Shown piece after piece: positions 6,139 through 14,922 of a DNA stretch of 33,116 nucleotides (position 1 is its first letter; each line of letters opens with the position of its first letter). A program made the translations under genes and the position numbers. A model generated the notes under the pieces. It saw nothing but the letters and a program-made list of their open reading frames with translations. It ran no database searches and had not been told where the DNA came from. This stretch comes from Ignavibacteria bacterium (lineage in GTDB: Bacteria > Bacteroidota > Ignavibacteria > Tepidaquicellales > Tepidaquicellaceae). The stretch spans positions 1 through 33,116 of the forward strand of contig JAIBBK010000102.1 of NCBI GenBank assembly GCA_019694675.1, read 5' to 3'.

Positions 6139-8118
6139 TTACGCCTTCTCTTCGTTCTTCTCTTCCGGTTTCTCTTCCGCACTTGTCGCGCTTTCTCCGG
6201 CAGGACTCTCAGCCACGGCTTCAGCTTTTGCCTCAGTTTCCGGCTTTGCTTCACCGCTTGCCTTCTCCTGCTTCGGCGGATGATTGGCCGCAGGCACGTC
6301 GTCTCCGATTATGTCTTCGATCTTGAAATCGATCTGCTCGGATTCGAAACTGCGCGTCTTCTCCTGAATATCCTTCAGCGAGAACTTCTTCGGAAGGCTG
6401 AACCTTCTGATGTACTCATCAATGACGCCCTGATCCTTATCCTTCAGATATTCGATCACCGACAACACTATCTTTTTGTTGTTCTTGTCAAACTCGATGA
6501 TCTTTGCATTGATGAGATCGCCAGTCCTGAAATGCTCTCCGAAATTCTTTATCATGATCGTGGAAAGCTGTGATGCCGGTATGAACGAATCCACTTTCTC
6601 CGGGAGCTCGACTATAATGCCTTTCTCTATCGGCTTTATGACCCTGCACTCCGCCTCAGATCCGACTTTGTATTTATTCTCAAGCGTGTCCCATGGATTC
6701 TCAAGCAGCTGCTTCCTGCCAAGCGATATTCTTTGATTAGCCACATCAACACCGAGTATCACAACTTCGATCTCGTCGCCGATCTTGTACAGCTCGTTGA
6801 TATCGAATATCTTCTTCGTCCATGAAAGGTCGGAAATGTGAACAAGCCCGTCAACCCCGTCCTCAAGCTCTACAAATATTCCGAAGTTAGTTACGTTGCA
6901 GACCTTTCCCTTGTGCTTGGTGCCTACAGGGAACCTGTCAAGAAGGCTTTGCCACGGATTAGGTGTAAGCTGTTTCATGCCGAGGGAAAGCTTCTTCGAT
7001 TCAGTGTCAATCGTAAGTATCTGCGCCTCAACAACCTGACCCATAGAAACCATCTGTGTGGGATTTGTGATATGCTGAGTCCATGACATTTCGCTGATAT
7101 GGATCAGACCCTCAATGCCCTTCTCGATCTCAATGAATGCGCCGTATTCAGTGAGCGAAACGACTTTGCCGGTAACCTTGTCACCGACCTTGTACTTGTT
7201 CTGGATCTCATCCCACGGATGCTTCTGAAGTTGCTTCAGGCCGAGATAGACCCTCTTCTTTTCCTGGTCGAACTCAAGCACATACACTTCAATATGCTGA
7301 TCAAGTTTCACTACATCGCTCGGATGATTTATTCTTCCCCATGAGAGATCTGTGATGTGAACAAGTCCGTCAAGCCCGCCGAGATCGACAAATACGCCGA
7401 AGTCAGTAATGGCTTTCACAGTCGCTTTCAGGGTCATTCCCTTCTGAATTGTCCTCAGAAGTTCTTCCCTCTGTCCCGCCATTGATTCCTCGATCAGGAT
7501 CTTGTGCGAGATGATGATGTTCTCGTTCTGATTGTTGACTTTGATGATCTTGAAATCCATTGTCTTGCCGACATACTCATCATAATCCCTGATCGGCTTC
7601 GTGTCGATCTGTGATCCGGGGAGGAATGCCGAAAGCCCCCTGATATCAACAACAAATCCGCCCTTTATCCTTCTTACGCACTTGCCCTTGATCACAGTTC
7701 CCTTCTCATGCGCCTCGACGATCCTGTCCCACATCTTCATCGAATCTGCCTTCTTCTTGGAAAGAACAAGCTGTCCTTCCTTGTCCTCTATCTTCTCAAG
7801 AAAGACCTCTATCTCATTGCCAACAACTATTTCTTCAGGGTCGGAAAACTCATTCACCGAAACTCTACCGTCTGACTTTGAACCAATATCTATAAGTACA
7901 TCATCACCGTTAATTGCAACTATCTTGCCCTTAACCAGCTCATTCTCTTTGATGACATTGAAAGTTCTTTCATACAGGCTGAGCATTTGCTCATATTCAC
8001 TGCTGTCATAGTCGTCAACGAGGATCTTGATCTTATCCTTTTCCTCTTTACCTGCCTTATCAACTGCCGGAGCTTCTGTCATCTCGGCTGTTTCGGTTTT
8101 TGATTCTGTTTCCTGCAT
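6139..8118 (-). CDS. rpsA: 30S ribosomal protein S1
   Basis: Ribosomal protein S1 brings mRNA to the 30S subunit. From the start chosen here the protein is 659 aa. Six S1 (OB-fold) domains are visible, beginning near residues 55, 138, 225, 310, 397 and 484. The third to fifth are the most regular, each carrying a variant of FGxFVxL...GLVHISDLSW. The tail after about residue 600 is low-complexity Glu/Ala/Lys. The open frame extends 18 codons further upstream, but ATG 8118 is preferred. It has AAGGAG (8134-8129 on the - strand) ten bases upstream, and the extra residues overlap a structured leader. It lies 115 bases downstream of cmk, the classical cmk-rpsA order. Strong terminator downstream. 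Confidence 0.96.
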   Translation of the reverse strand: MQETESKTETAEMTEAPAVDKAGKEEKDKIKILVDDYDSSEYEQMLSLYERTFNVIKENELVKGKIVAINGDDVLIDIGSKSDGRVSVNEFSDPEEIVVGNEIEVFLEKIEDKEGQLVLSKKKADSMKMWDRIVEAHEKGTVIKGKCVRRIKGGFVVDIRGLSAFLPGSQIDTKPIRDYDEYVGKTMDFKIIKVNNQNENIIISHKILIEESMAGQREELLRTIQKGMTLKATVKAITDFGVFVDLGGLDGLVHITDLSWGRINHPSDVVKLDQHIEVYVLEFDQEKKRVYLGLKQLQKHPWDEIQNKYKVGDKVTGKVVSLTEYGAFIEIEKGIEGLIHISEMSWTQHITNPTQMVSMGQVVEAQILTIDTESKKLSLGMKQLTPNPWQSLLDRFPVGTKHKGKVCNVTNFGIFVELEDGVDGLVHISDLSWTKKIFDINELYKIGDEIEVVILGVDVANQRISLGRKQLLENPWDTLENKYKVGSEAECRVIKPIEKGIIVELPEKVDSFIPASQLSTIMIKNFGEHFRTGDLINAKIIEFDKNNKKIVLSVIEYLKDKDQGVIDEYIRRFSLPKKFSLKDIQEKTRSFESEQIDFKIEDIIGDDVPAANHPPKQEKASGEAKPETEAKAEAVAESPAGESATSAEEKPEEKNEEKA

Positions 8119-8128
8119 TGTGTTTTTT

Positions 8129-8219
8129 CTCCTTCGCCTGCCGGTTCTGCAACTTGCCGGCATCAGCCGCATTTTCCACTGCGGCGGGGTGGTTTAGTTA
8201 ATGAATCCCCAATGAGGGG
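8129..8219 (-). promoter_or_regulatory. Structured leader of rpsA (three hairpins before the Shine-Dalgarno)
   Basis: In the cmk-rpsA gap three perfect stems occur in a row. They are CCCC/GGGG with a 5-base loop (8207-8219), GCCGCA/TGCGGC with an 8-base loop (8166-8185), and TGCCGG/CCGGCA with a 12-base loop (8139-8162). The last ends five bases before the AAGGAG (8129-8134). In E. coli the rpsA leader also folds into consecutive hairpins through which S1 represses its own translation. The arrangement here suggests similar autogenous control, which is inference. Confidence 0.45.
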
Positions 8220-8233
8220 TTTGATTTTCAGTT

Positions 8234-8890
8234 TCAGTCGAGTCCCTGAACCCGTCTCAGTAGCAGGTTCACCTGTTCCTCAATTATCATGTTAGTCGTG
8301 TCCACTTCTATAGCATCCTTAGCTTTCCGTAAAGGACTCTCTTTCCTTTTCGTGTCTATCTCATCACGTTTCTTGAGTTCAAGCATGATCTTTTCAACTG
8401 GGATCTTCATACCATGATCAATGAAATCTTGTCTCCTCCGGGCAGCCCGTGTATTCAGATCGCATGTAAAAAAGAACTTGAACTTTGCTTCCGGAAAAAC
8501 AACAGTTCCGATATCCCTGCCGTCCATGACGACATTGAACTTCTTCGCATATTCTCTCTGCTTGTCAACAAGGATCTTTCTAAGTTCCTTAATTGCGCTT
8601 ACACTGCTTACCTTGTTTGTCACTTCGATCGATCTGATCTCCTTTGTGACATTCTTTCCGTTCAGAAAGAAATCATCTCCCCTGAACTCTATTCTTGCAT
8701 TCTTTACAAGTTCCACGATCTTCTTGGTATCGGCTGGATTGATCTTTTTCGACAGTACGTCATAGGTTATCGCCCTGTACATCGCTCCGCTGTCTATATA
8801 CATATAGTCGAGTTTTTCAGCCAGTAATTTTGCGGTAGTGCTCTTGCCCGTACCTGAAGGTCCGTCAATTGCCACAACAACTTTTTCCAT
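8234..8890 (-). CDS. cmk: (d)CMP kinase
   Basis: Cytidylate kinase, 218 aa (usual family length about 220-230), which phosphorylates CMP and dCMP with ATP in pyrimidine nucleotide recycling in the cytosol. The P-loop GPSGTGKS is at residues 10-17. It is followed by the YIDSGAMYR signature that binds the nucleotide monophosphate, and later by VVMDGRDIGTVVFPEA and the lid region with RAARRRQDF. ATG 8890 places the P-loop at the normal distance from the N-terminus. The gene is upstream of rpsA on the same strand, a conserved pairing. The promoter would lie in the 570-base gap upstream; I see no strong element there. Confidence 0.96.
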   Translation of the reverse strand: MEKVVVAIDGPSGTGKSTTAKLLAEKLDYMYIDSGAMYRAITYDVLSKKINPADTKKIVELVKNARIEFRGDDFFLNGKNVTKEIRSIEVTNKVSSVSAIKELRKILVDKQREYAKKFNVVMDGRDIGTVVFPEAKFKFFFTCDLNTRAARRRQDFIDHGMKIPVEKIMLELKKRDEIDTKRKESPLRKAKDAIEVDTTNMIIEEQVNLLLRRVQGLD

Positions 8891-9460
8891 GAATTCTGAT
8901 AATGGTTTTGTCTGAAATTAGTGCATGTCAATATTGCAAAACAAAGAACGAAGCCACTGCGTTGAAGCTTGTTTGCAGAAGCCGCATGGTTTAAAGCTGA
9001 TTCTCAGAAATTATTTGGTGCAGGATGACTCGATATTGCCAAAGGAAGGCTGGATCTCCTGTATGATTTGCATCTTGCCTTTCCAAAAATCGGGGGAAAT
9101 TCGCCATTTTGAAGCTGAGATTCAAGGCATTTGAAGGGCCGCCGGCCCCTTCGTCATTCTTGTAAAAAAGATCTTCTTACGAATGCCAACTGCAGTGGGA
9201 TTCTGCCGCAGGATGCTTTCTTGACCGGAGTTGGCATTATCAGGCAGAACAAACCGGACAATAGCGACTGATCTTTGCAATTTGCTTAAAGAAATGCATT
9301 AATATGAAGAATTCTAAACCTTATCTTTGCAGACACGCATTCAGATCCGGTAAATTGCGGGATATATTTAAATCCTGCATTTCAGCGCAGTAATGTGTTT
9401 TACCGTTTCTAAGCAGTTTATCGTTCAGGCAAAATTCAGCAAAAAACACTTTCGTATAAT
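8891..9460. other. Divergent intergenic region between cmk and the polysaccharide operon
   Basis: 570 bases with no credible gene: short frames at 8925-9134 (+) and 9321-9530 (-) have no recognisable features. It must hold the cmk promoter (-) and that of the ABC-ATPase operon (+). Visible structure: a GC-rich imperfect hairpin around 9133-9152; a perfect 10-bp inverted repeat AATGCCAACT/AGTTGGCATT (9182-9191 and 9229-9238) enclosing a smaller GCAG/CTGC stem; and TATCTTTG at 9322-9329. Confidence 0.6.
9322..9329 (+). promoter_or_regulatory. TATCTTTG -7-like promoter element for the polysaccharide operon
   Basis: An exact match to the Bacteroidetes TAnnTTTG consensus, 132 bases before the TTG start at 9461. 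I find no TTTG or TTG at the expected distance upstream, so only half of the promoter is supported. Confidence 0.35.
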
Positions 9461-10738
9461 TTGACACCGGCGATTCAGGCAGAAAAACTCTCCAAACTCT
9501 ACAGGTTAGGAATAATCTCTTCAAAAACAATTGCTCAGGATTTCAACCGCTTTCTGGCGCGCGTAAGAGGCAAAGAAGATCCTTATCTCAAAATAGGCGC
9601 TGTGAACAACAGACTCTCAAAGAACGGGCACGAGTTTGTATGGGCGCTTAAAGACGTTTCGCTTCAAATTGAGAAGGGAGAAATAGTCGGCATTATCGGC
9701 AGGAACGGCGCGGGCAAATCAACTCTTCTGAAGATACTCTCAAGAGTCACATCGCCAACGTCGGGTGTGGTGAGGATCAACGGACGGATTGCAAGCCTCC
9801 TGGAAGTAGGAACGGGATTTCACCAGGAACTTACCGGCAGAGAGAACATATTTCTCAACGGGGCAATACTCGGCATGACAAAGTCAGAGATAAGGGCCAA
9901 GTTCGAAGAGATCGTGGAGTTTTCCGGCATAGGCAATTACATAGATACTCCCGTGAAAAGATACTCTTCCGGAATGTACGTCAGGCTTGCTTTTGCGGTC
10001 GCCGCACATCTTGAACCGGAAATTCTTATCGTTGACGAAGTGCTTGCCGTAGGCGATGCAGAGTTTCAGAAAAGGTGCATCGGAAAAATGCAGGATGTGT
10101 CACAGAAGGAAGGAAGGACCGTGCTGTTTGTAAGCCACAATATGGGAGCGATCAACAATTTGTGCACTTCGTGCATTATGATGGAGAACGGTTCTGTAAA
10201 AACAACAGGTTCGGCTAAAGATGTTGTTTCGGCATACCTTGCCGCAGGAACGGAGAACGGCGCATCGGCTGTGTTCACTGAGGAAAGACCGGAGGCATAC
10301 TATACTTCCGTCAGCATAACGGACCGCCCGGAAGGAGAACCTACGGGCGACATTGACGTCAAGAGACCATTCTATATTAATCTTGCGTTCACTGTCAGGA
10401 ATTATGTTAGCGGAATGAGCGTGGGCTTTGCAGTTTACTCGCGAAGAGGAACAAAGGTCTTCTATAGTTCCAAGAGAGTTGATGACATTGCCGCAAATGA
10501 AAGCGACAAGACCGGCAGTTACACTTTCAGCGCGGAGATCCCGGGAATGTTCCTTGCCCCAGGCGATTATTTTGTAAACGTTTCCATACAGATCGAGAAT
10601 GTACAGTTGTTTGATACCAAAGAAAGCGTTGTAAGTTTCACCGTGATCGAGAGCGGTTCGGCATTGAGCAAGTTCAAGGGAAAGGACATTGGAGTGGTGC
10701 TGACAAGTCTGAAGTGGACAGGCCGGGAAACCAACTGA
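9461..10738 (+). CDS. Polysaccharide ABC exporter ATPase with C-terminal Wzt-like domain
   Basis: 425-aa ATPase of the Wzt/TagH class, which powers export of O-antigen or teichoic-acid-type polymers across the inner membrane. Walker A is GRNGAGKST (80-88), the signature is SSGM (169-172, the form typical of this class), Walker B is ILIVDE (188-193), and the switch histidine lies in FVSHN near 226. Residues from about 255 to 420 form a beta-rich domain matching the position of the Wzt carbohydrate-binding domain that selects finished chains. The start is TTG 9461: the frame is closed by TAA at 9410 and no ATG lies between. The cognate membrane permease is not next to it, which is unusual. It is followed by sugar-modifying genes, forming an envelope-glycan operon. 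Confidence 0.88.
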   Translation: MTPAIQAEKLSKLYRLGIISSKTIAQDFNRFLARVRGKEDPYLKIGAVNNRLSKNGHEFVWALKDVSLQIEKGEIVGIIGRNGAGKSTLLKILSRVTSPTSGVVRINGRIASLLEVGTGFHQELTGRENIFLNGAILGMTKSEIRAKFEEIVEFSGIGNYIDTPVKRYSSGMYVRLAFAVAAHLEPEILIVDEVLAVGDAEFQKRCIGKMQDVSQKEGRTVLFVSHNMGAINNLCTSCIMMENGSVKTTGSAKDVVSAYLAAGTENGASAVFTEERPEAYYTSVSITDRPEGEPTGDIDVKRPFYINLAFTVRNYVSGMSVGFAVYSRRGTKVFYSSKRVDDIAANESDKTGSYTFSAEIPGMFLAPGDYFVNVSIQIENVQLFDTKESVVSFTVIESGSALSKFKGKDIGVVLTSLKWTGRETN

Positions 10739-10755
10739 CCTGATACAGCTTTCAG

Positions 10756-11865
10756 ATGAACATTTTTCTGAACTTCGATTTTTACGGCGCGGGAAATATC
10801 GGCGACGACCTGATGCTTGACGGCTTCACCGGCAGTTTTCGATCAGGCTCGGAAAAGATATTCTGCACTGTTCCGAGAGACTCATCCTGCCAGAACTTCA
10901 GGTTTCCCTCAGTGGACTTCATAGACAGGAGCAAAAGGTACAGCATTGCAAAGTCATGCCCGGTCTGGATCGGAGTTGGTGATACGCCCGTACAAACAAA
11001 ATCAGGAGATTGGTTTCTTATGAAGCTCGAGAGGGATGTTGAAAATCTCTCCACAACAAACAGCAAATGGTTTATGCTCGGAGTGGGTGCGGAGTCTGAG
11101 GCCGTTTCAAGGAAAGAGAGGTATTCGAGAGTCCTTTCTCATGCGCTCAGAGTATGGACAAGGGATGAGCAAAGCCATGACTTACTTGTTAACAGCTTCG
11201 GCATGGATCCTTCAAAGGTCAAGGCATCAGCCGATCTTGCAAACATTTCGCTTTGCGGGATATTCAGAAATGTCAACCATTCAAAGATCCGGAAGTTCTC
11301 GCTCGGTCTTTGTTATTATGACGAGAACGCCGGTACTGAATCAATCGGGAACATCACAAAATTTCTCCGCAGTATCTCTGCTCAAAAGAAACGCTCAGTG
11401 TTCTTTGCAAACGATGTTAATGAGAAGGGTATGTTTGAGCACGGCCTTTACGGCAGGATCATTCCTCGCGGAATGAGAATTCTGCCCGGAAGGATCCGTT
11501 TCTTCTCGCCGGATTATTTTTCCCGCACACCGCTCGAAAAACTTGTGAGTCATTTTTCGGATTACGAAACAGTGATGACTTCAAGATATCATGCGCTGCT
11601 TACAGCGGCCTGGGCCGGCTGTAAGGTAATATCACTGGAACGTTCATCCAAAGTGACCGCTCTTTCAAGAGCGCTGGGAATTGCGGAAGTGAAGAAGCCA
11701 TACAGTCTGAATGATCTGACAGATGCATTTGAAGCCGCAAGACCCGTTGACCGGGAGATCCTTAACAGCATGTACATGAAAGCACGGGAAAGCATCAAAG
11801 AACTTGAATTGGCAGTCACCGGTCCAGGTTCACACAGTTTCAAAACATCCCGGGAAGAATTTTGA
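10756..11865 (+). CDS. Polysaccharide pyruvyl transferase family protein
   Basis: 369 aa. The N-terminal YGAGNIGDDLMLDG (about residues 11-24) is the glycine-rich opening of the pyruvyltransferase (CsaB/WcaK-like, PF04230) fold. The C-terminal SRYHALLTAAWAGCKVISL (about 277-295) is the family's second hallmark, including the R-Y-H that lines the active site in related enzymes. Such proteins add pyruvate ketals to sugars of exopolysaccharide or cell-wall glycan, using phosphoenolpyruvate. The exact acceptor is unknown. The gene starts 17 bases after the ABC ATPase and overlaps the next gene by four bases (TTGA), so it belongs to the operon. Catalytic activity is inferred from the family only. 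Confidence 0.8.
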   Translation: MNIFLNFDFYGAGNIGDDLMLDGFTGSFRSGSEKIFCTVPRDSSCQNFRFPSVDFIDRSKRYSIAKSCPVWIGVGDTPVQTKSGDWFLMKLERDVENLSTTNSKWFMLGVGAESEAVSRKERYSRVLSHALRVWTRDEQSHDLLVNSFGMDPSKVKASADLANISLCGIFRNVNHSKIRKFSLGLCYYDENAGTESIGNITKFLRSISAQKKRSVFFANDVNEKGMFEHGLYGRIIPRGMRILPGRIRFFSPDYFSRTPLEKLVSHFSDYETVMTSRYHALLTAAWAGCKVISLERSSKVTALSRALGIAEVKKPYSLNDLTDAFEAARPVDREILNSMYMKARESIKELELAVTGPGSHSFKTSREEF

Positions 11866-13022
11866 TCATCACGGAATCCAAAGTACTCCTGAGAGATGCC
11901 GCAATCGGAATTGTCAGGAAATATCTTTCGCGAAACACCTTACTCTCTGCAGGAGGCAAGCTTCTCATACTCAGGCTTGACTCCATTGGCGACTACATAC
12001 TGTTCAGGAATTTTCTTAAGCCTATCCGGGAATCTGAGAGATTCAGGGATTTCAAGATCACACTCTGCGGAAACATTGCGTGGAAAGACATTGCTGTATT
12101 TGCTGATTCGGCTTATGTTGACGAATTTATCTGGATAGACACTTCCAGATTTCTTAAGCGATCACACTGGAGTTACACTTACGGCAGATTGCTGGAATTG
12201 CACTCGGTGGGATTTGATGTCCTTCTTGAACCTTCAGACGTGAAGACGAAGTCCTCTGAGTTCCTAAAAAGGCATTCCGGTGCCAAGAAGTTCATAGAAA
12301 ATTCACCCGTCGCGCTCGGTTCCTACAGAGAAAAGATCATTGAAAGAATGAACCGGCCCAATTCCCGGACGAACGGTTCTCACAATAGCGAATTCAGATT
12401 GCGTGACCACTTTCAGTTCTATCTTAACAGGGACTTTACGGAAGAGCTTACAGGCACTTCAACCGGTATTGACAGGCCTTTTTACGAGATCGACAGCTCC
12501 GGCGGCAGAAGCGAATACATTGTGCTTTTCCCTGGAGCGGGTTATCAGAACCGGATATGGAGCGCAGAGAATTTTGCTACACTATGCAGACAGATCAGAA
12601 GGAACAGCAGAATAGGCTTCTTCATTTGCGGAAGCAGCAACGATACCGAAATCGCTCAGAAGATAATTGAGCTCTCGGGCGTGGATAAGATAGAAGACCT
12701 TACGGGAAAGACTTCGCTCCCTCAGCTCTTTAACCTGATCGCAAGATCTTCCCTGCTGATCTCAAACGAGACCTGTGCAGTTCATATTGCGGCATCCGTT
12801 AATGCAAAAACGATCTGCATTTCGAACGGCAATCACTTCGGCAGATTCAATCCGTATCCCGCAGAACTTTCTCCGCAGATCGTAACTGTCTATCCGCCTG
12901 CGATCAGTAACAGGCTTCATGACCACAAAGAGCTTATGCTGGAATATGCCGTTTCATCTGACCTTGACATAAATGAGATATCAGCCGCTGATGTTTGCAG
13001 TGAAGCTCTGAAATTACTCTGA
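11862..13022 (+). CDS. Glycosyltransferase family 9 (heptosyltransferase-like)
   Basis: 386 aa, GT-B fold enzyme resembling ADP-heptose:LPS heptosyltransferases. The N-terminal domain opens with LLILRLDSIGDYILFRN (about 32-48), the GT9 motif RxDxIGD. The C-terminal domain has FPGAGYQNRIWSAENF and then SNETCAVHIAASVNAKTI, the nucleotide-sugar binding half. The loop between them contains a charged, probably disordered stretch (about 150-185). The start is TTG 11862, overlapping the preceding stop as TTGA; no ATG is available near the N-terminus. Context suggests it builds LPS-core or surface glycan in the same pathway as the two genes before it. The donor sugar cannot be assigned from sequence. 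Confidence 0.85.
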   Translation: MIITESKVLLRDAAIGIVRKYLSRNTLLSAGGKLLILRLDSIGDYILFRNFLKPIRESERFRDFKITLCGNIAWKDIAVFADSAYVDEFIWIDTSRFLKRSHWSYTYGRLLELHSVGFDVLLEPSDVKTKSSEFLKRHSGAKKFIENSPVALGSYREKIIERMNRPNSRTNGSHNSEFRLRDHFQFYLNRDFTEELTGTSTGIDRPFYEIDSSGGRSEYIVLFPGAGYQNRIWSAENFATLCRQIRRNSRIGFFICGSSNDTEIAQKIIELSGVDKIEDLTGKTSLPQLFNLIARSSLLISNETCAVHIAASVNAKTICISNGNHFGRFNPYPAELSPQIVTVYPPAISNRLHDHKELMLEYAVSSDLDINEISAADVCSEALKLL

Positions 13023-13125
13023 CTGATCAAGTAAATGAAATTCAGGCAGACCATTCAGCACAAGCCAAGCAAACATTCCGCATATTGCTCGTGAAACTGT
13101 CGAAATAAATTCTGAATTTTCCACC

Positions 13126-13139
13126 TAAGGAACATAATC
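13126..13139 (+). promoter_or_regulatory. Shine-Dalgarno and ATC start of the Omp85 gene
   Basis: TAAGGA (13126-13131) followed by ACATA and then ATC at 13137-13139. Spacing of five bases and an immediately following signal peptide argue that translation begins at ATC, or less likely at ATA 13134. Confidence 0.5.
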
Positions 13140-14918
13140 AACCCCGGACTGAAACTGATCACACTTCATATTGCCGCATGTGTTTATTTACTTTGTCCCG
13201 CTTTCGCATCGGGACAGTTCACGCGTGTTGAAGACATTGACATAAGCGGGAACAGGCATTTCACATACTCCGAGCTGATATCCTCCATGATCACAAAGAA
13301 GAACGCGCTTTTCAACAAAGACCAGTTCAATGCCGACCTGCTGAACATCAGGAACAAATACAAGAATGACGGATTCCTGAACATGAAGTATTCAACCGCC
13401 GGGGTCACATTCAATGAAGATTCAACTCTTGCGGAGATAGAAATTGTGGTGGATGAAGGGGGCGAAGTACTGCTGGGTGAAATTGACATAAACGGCAACA
13501 TTGAGCTGAACGACGCGGAGATCCGATCCGCAATGGAAACCGGTGCCGGAGATGTATTGAATGACAAAGCGCTGGAGGCCGACATTGCCTCACTGCTGAA
13601 GCTCTATGAGTCAAGAGGGCTTCCGTTTGTAAGGATAAAGATAGGCAATGTGGAGATATATGAAGAATCCGGCAGACAGAAGCTGAAGCTGGAGCTGGAC
13701 ATTCAGGAGAATTCAAAGATCAGCATAAAGGAAGTTAAGATCACCGGCAACGAAACTACGAATGATGAAGTCATCCTTCGCGAGCTCAAACTTGATAAAG
13801 ACGGAACGGTTACTTCGGAAACAATGTCTGGCATCAGGGAAAGACTTGAGAGGCTGAACATTTTCGAGTATGTGGCAGAGCCAAAGATCTTCAACATCAG
13901 AAACACGGGGGAAACAGGTTTGCTTTTGGATGTGCGGGAAGGCAATACGAATACCTTTGACGGGATCATTGGCTATTCGCCGCCAACTGCAACAGAAGGA
14001 GGATATCTTACCGGCGTTGCATTTGTCTCGTTCAGAAACCTGTTCGGCACCGGCAGAAAACTCGAAGCGAGATTCCTTCAGGAGAAAAAGGCGACCCAGG
14101 AACTGGAGTTCAAGTATCTTGAGCCGTATCCTTTTAATCTTCCTGTTTATCTGAACTTCGGATTCCTTCAGAGGATCCAGGATACATCATACACAAAAAG
14201 GAACATTGATCTGAAAATAGATCTTCTCTTCAGTGACAACATAACCGTTTCTGCGATCGGAAATTATGAGAGAGTCATTCCTTCGGAATCGCAGTTATCT
14301 AATTTTGTCATAGCAGATTCAAGAACTCTGACGAGCGGAGTGGAGATCAAGTACGACACCAGAGACAATATTTACATACCTATGTCGGGAATTCTTTACC
14401 GAACGGTTTATTCAATAGGCCAGAGGAATGTGTTCAACTTCAGCTCGCTCGCTTCTCAGGGCTACCCGCCGGATTACACAATACAAAGGTATTTCATCAA
14501 TCTTGATGTGTTCACATCCTTTTTCAAGAGGCAGTCTCTGCTTACGTCGCTTAGCGGCGGAGAGATCATTTCGGACAAGGTTGAAGAATCCGATCTTTTC
14601 AGGATCGGGGGCAACAAGTTCGTACGCGGCTATAGAGTGGCGCAGATCCTTGCAGGCGGACTTGCCGCAGGTACGTTTGAACTGAGATACTCGGTCTCAA
14701 GCCGCGGGTTTCTGTTCGGCTTCTTTGACGGCGGATACTATTACCGGCCGGAAGACATCCCAAATAATATCCCCCGCCAGGAAGGATTCATTTACGGTTA
14801 CGGTCTCGGGCTTCGGCTGGAGACGGGCCTTGGCCTTGTAAGCGTCGGCTATGCCCTTAACAAGGAAAGTTCTATTCTCGACGGAGTCATCAGCTTCGGC
14901 CTGATAAACGAATTCTGA
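13137..14918 (+). CDS. Omp85/BamA-like outer-membrane assembly protein, probable non-AUG start
   Basis: 593 aa if read from ATC 13137. The first in-frame ATG (13287) would cut the first POTRA domain in half. Upstream in the same frame lies a complete signal peptide (hydrophobic core ITLHIAACVYLL, cleavage near AFASGQ) and the missing POTRA start RVEDIDISGNRHFTYSEL. The frame is closed by TGA at 13113, and no ATG, GTG or TTG occurs between it and 13287. TAAGGA at 13126-13131 sits five bases before ATC 13137. Three POTRA domains (about 28-95, 98-170, 173-245) precede a 16-strand-type D15 barrel ending in E-F. It is shorter than typical BamA (about 800 aa, five POTRA), so a BamA paralog or TamA-like protein is equally possible. 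ATA 13134 or a sequencing error in an ATG are alternatives for the start. Confidence 0.85.
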   Translation: MNPGLKLITLHIAACVYLLCPAFASGQFTRVEDIDISGNRHFTYSELISSMITKKNALFNKDQFNADLLNIRNKYKNDGFLNMKYSTAGVTFNEDSTLAEIEIVVDEGGEVLLGEIDINGNIELNDAEIRSAMETGAGDVLNDKALEADIASLLKLYESRGLPFVRIKIGNVEIYEESGRQKLKLELDIQENSKISIKEVKITGNETTNDEVILRELKLDKDGTVTSETMSGIRERLERLNIFEYVAEPKIFNIRNTGETGLLLDVREGNTNTFDGIIGYSPPTATEGGYLTGVAFVSFRNLFGTGRKLEARFLQEKKATQELEFKYLEPYPFNLPVYLNFGFLQRIQDTSYTKRNIDLKIDLLFSDNITVSAIGNYERVIPSESQLSNFVIADSRTLTSGVEIKYDTRDNIYIPMSGILYRTVYSIGQRNVFNFSSLASQGYPPDYTIQRYFINLDVFTSFFKRQSLLTSLSGGEIISDKVEESDLFRIGGNKFVRGYRVAQILAGGLAAGTFELRYSVSSRGFLFGFFDGGYYYRPEDIPNNIPRQEGFIYGYGLGLRLETGLGLVSVGYALNKESSILDGVISFGLINEF

Positions 14919-14922
14919 AAAT

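Noticed and set aside
6112..6573. 153-codon + strand frame at the end of rpsA
   Set aside because: Antisense shadow of the rpsA C-terminal region and begins beside the terminator.
8119..8172. 18-codon N-terminal extension of rpsA
   Set aside because: Overlaps hairpins in the leader; ATG 8118 has AAGGAG at good spacing.
8925..9134. 69-codon frame in the cmk upstream gap
   Set aside because: No ribosome binding site, homology or protein-like composition that I can recognise.
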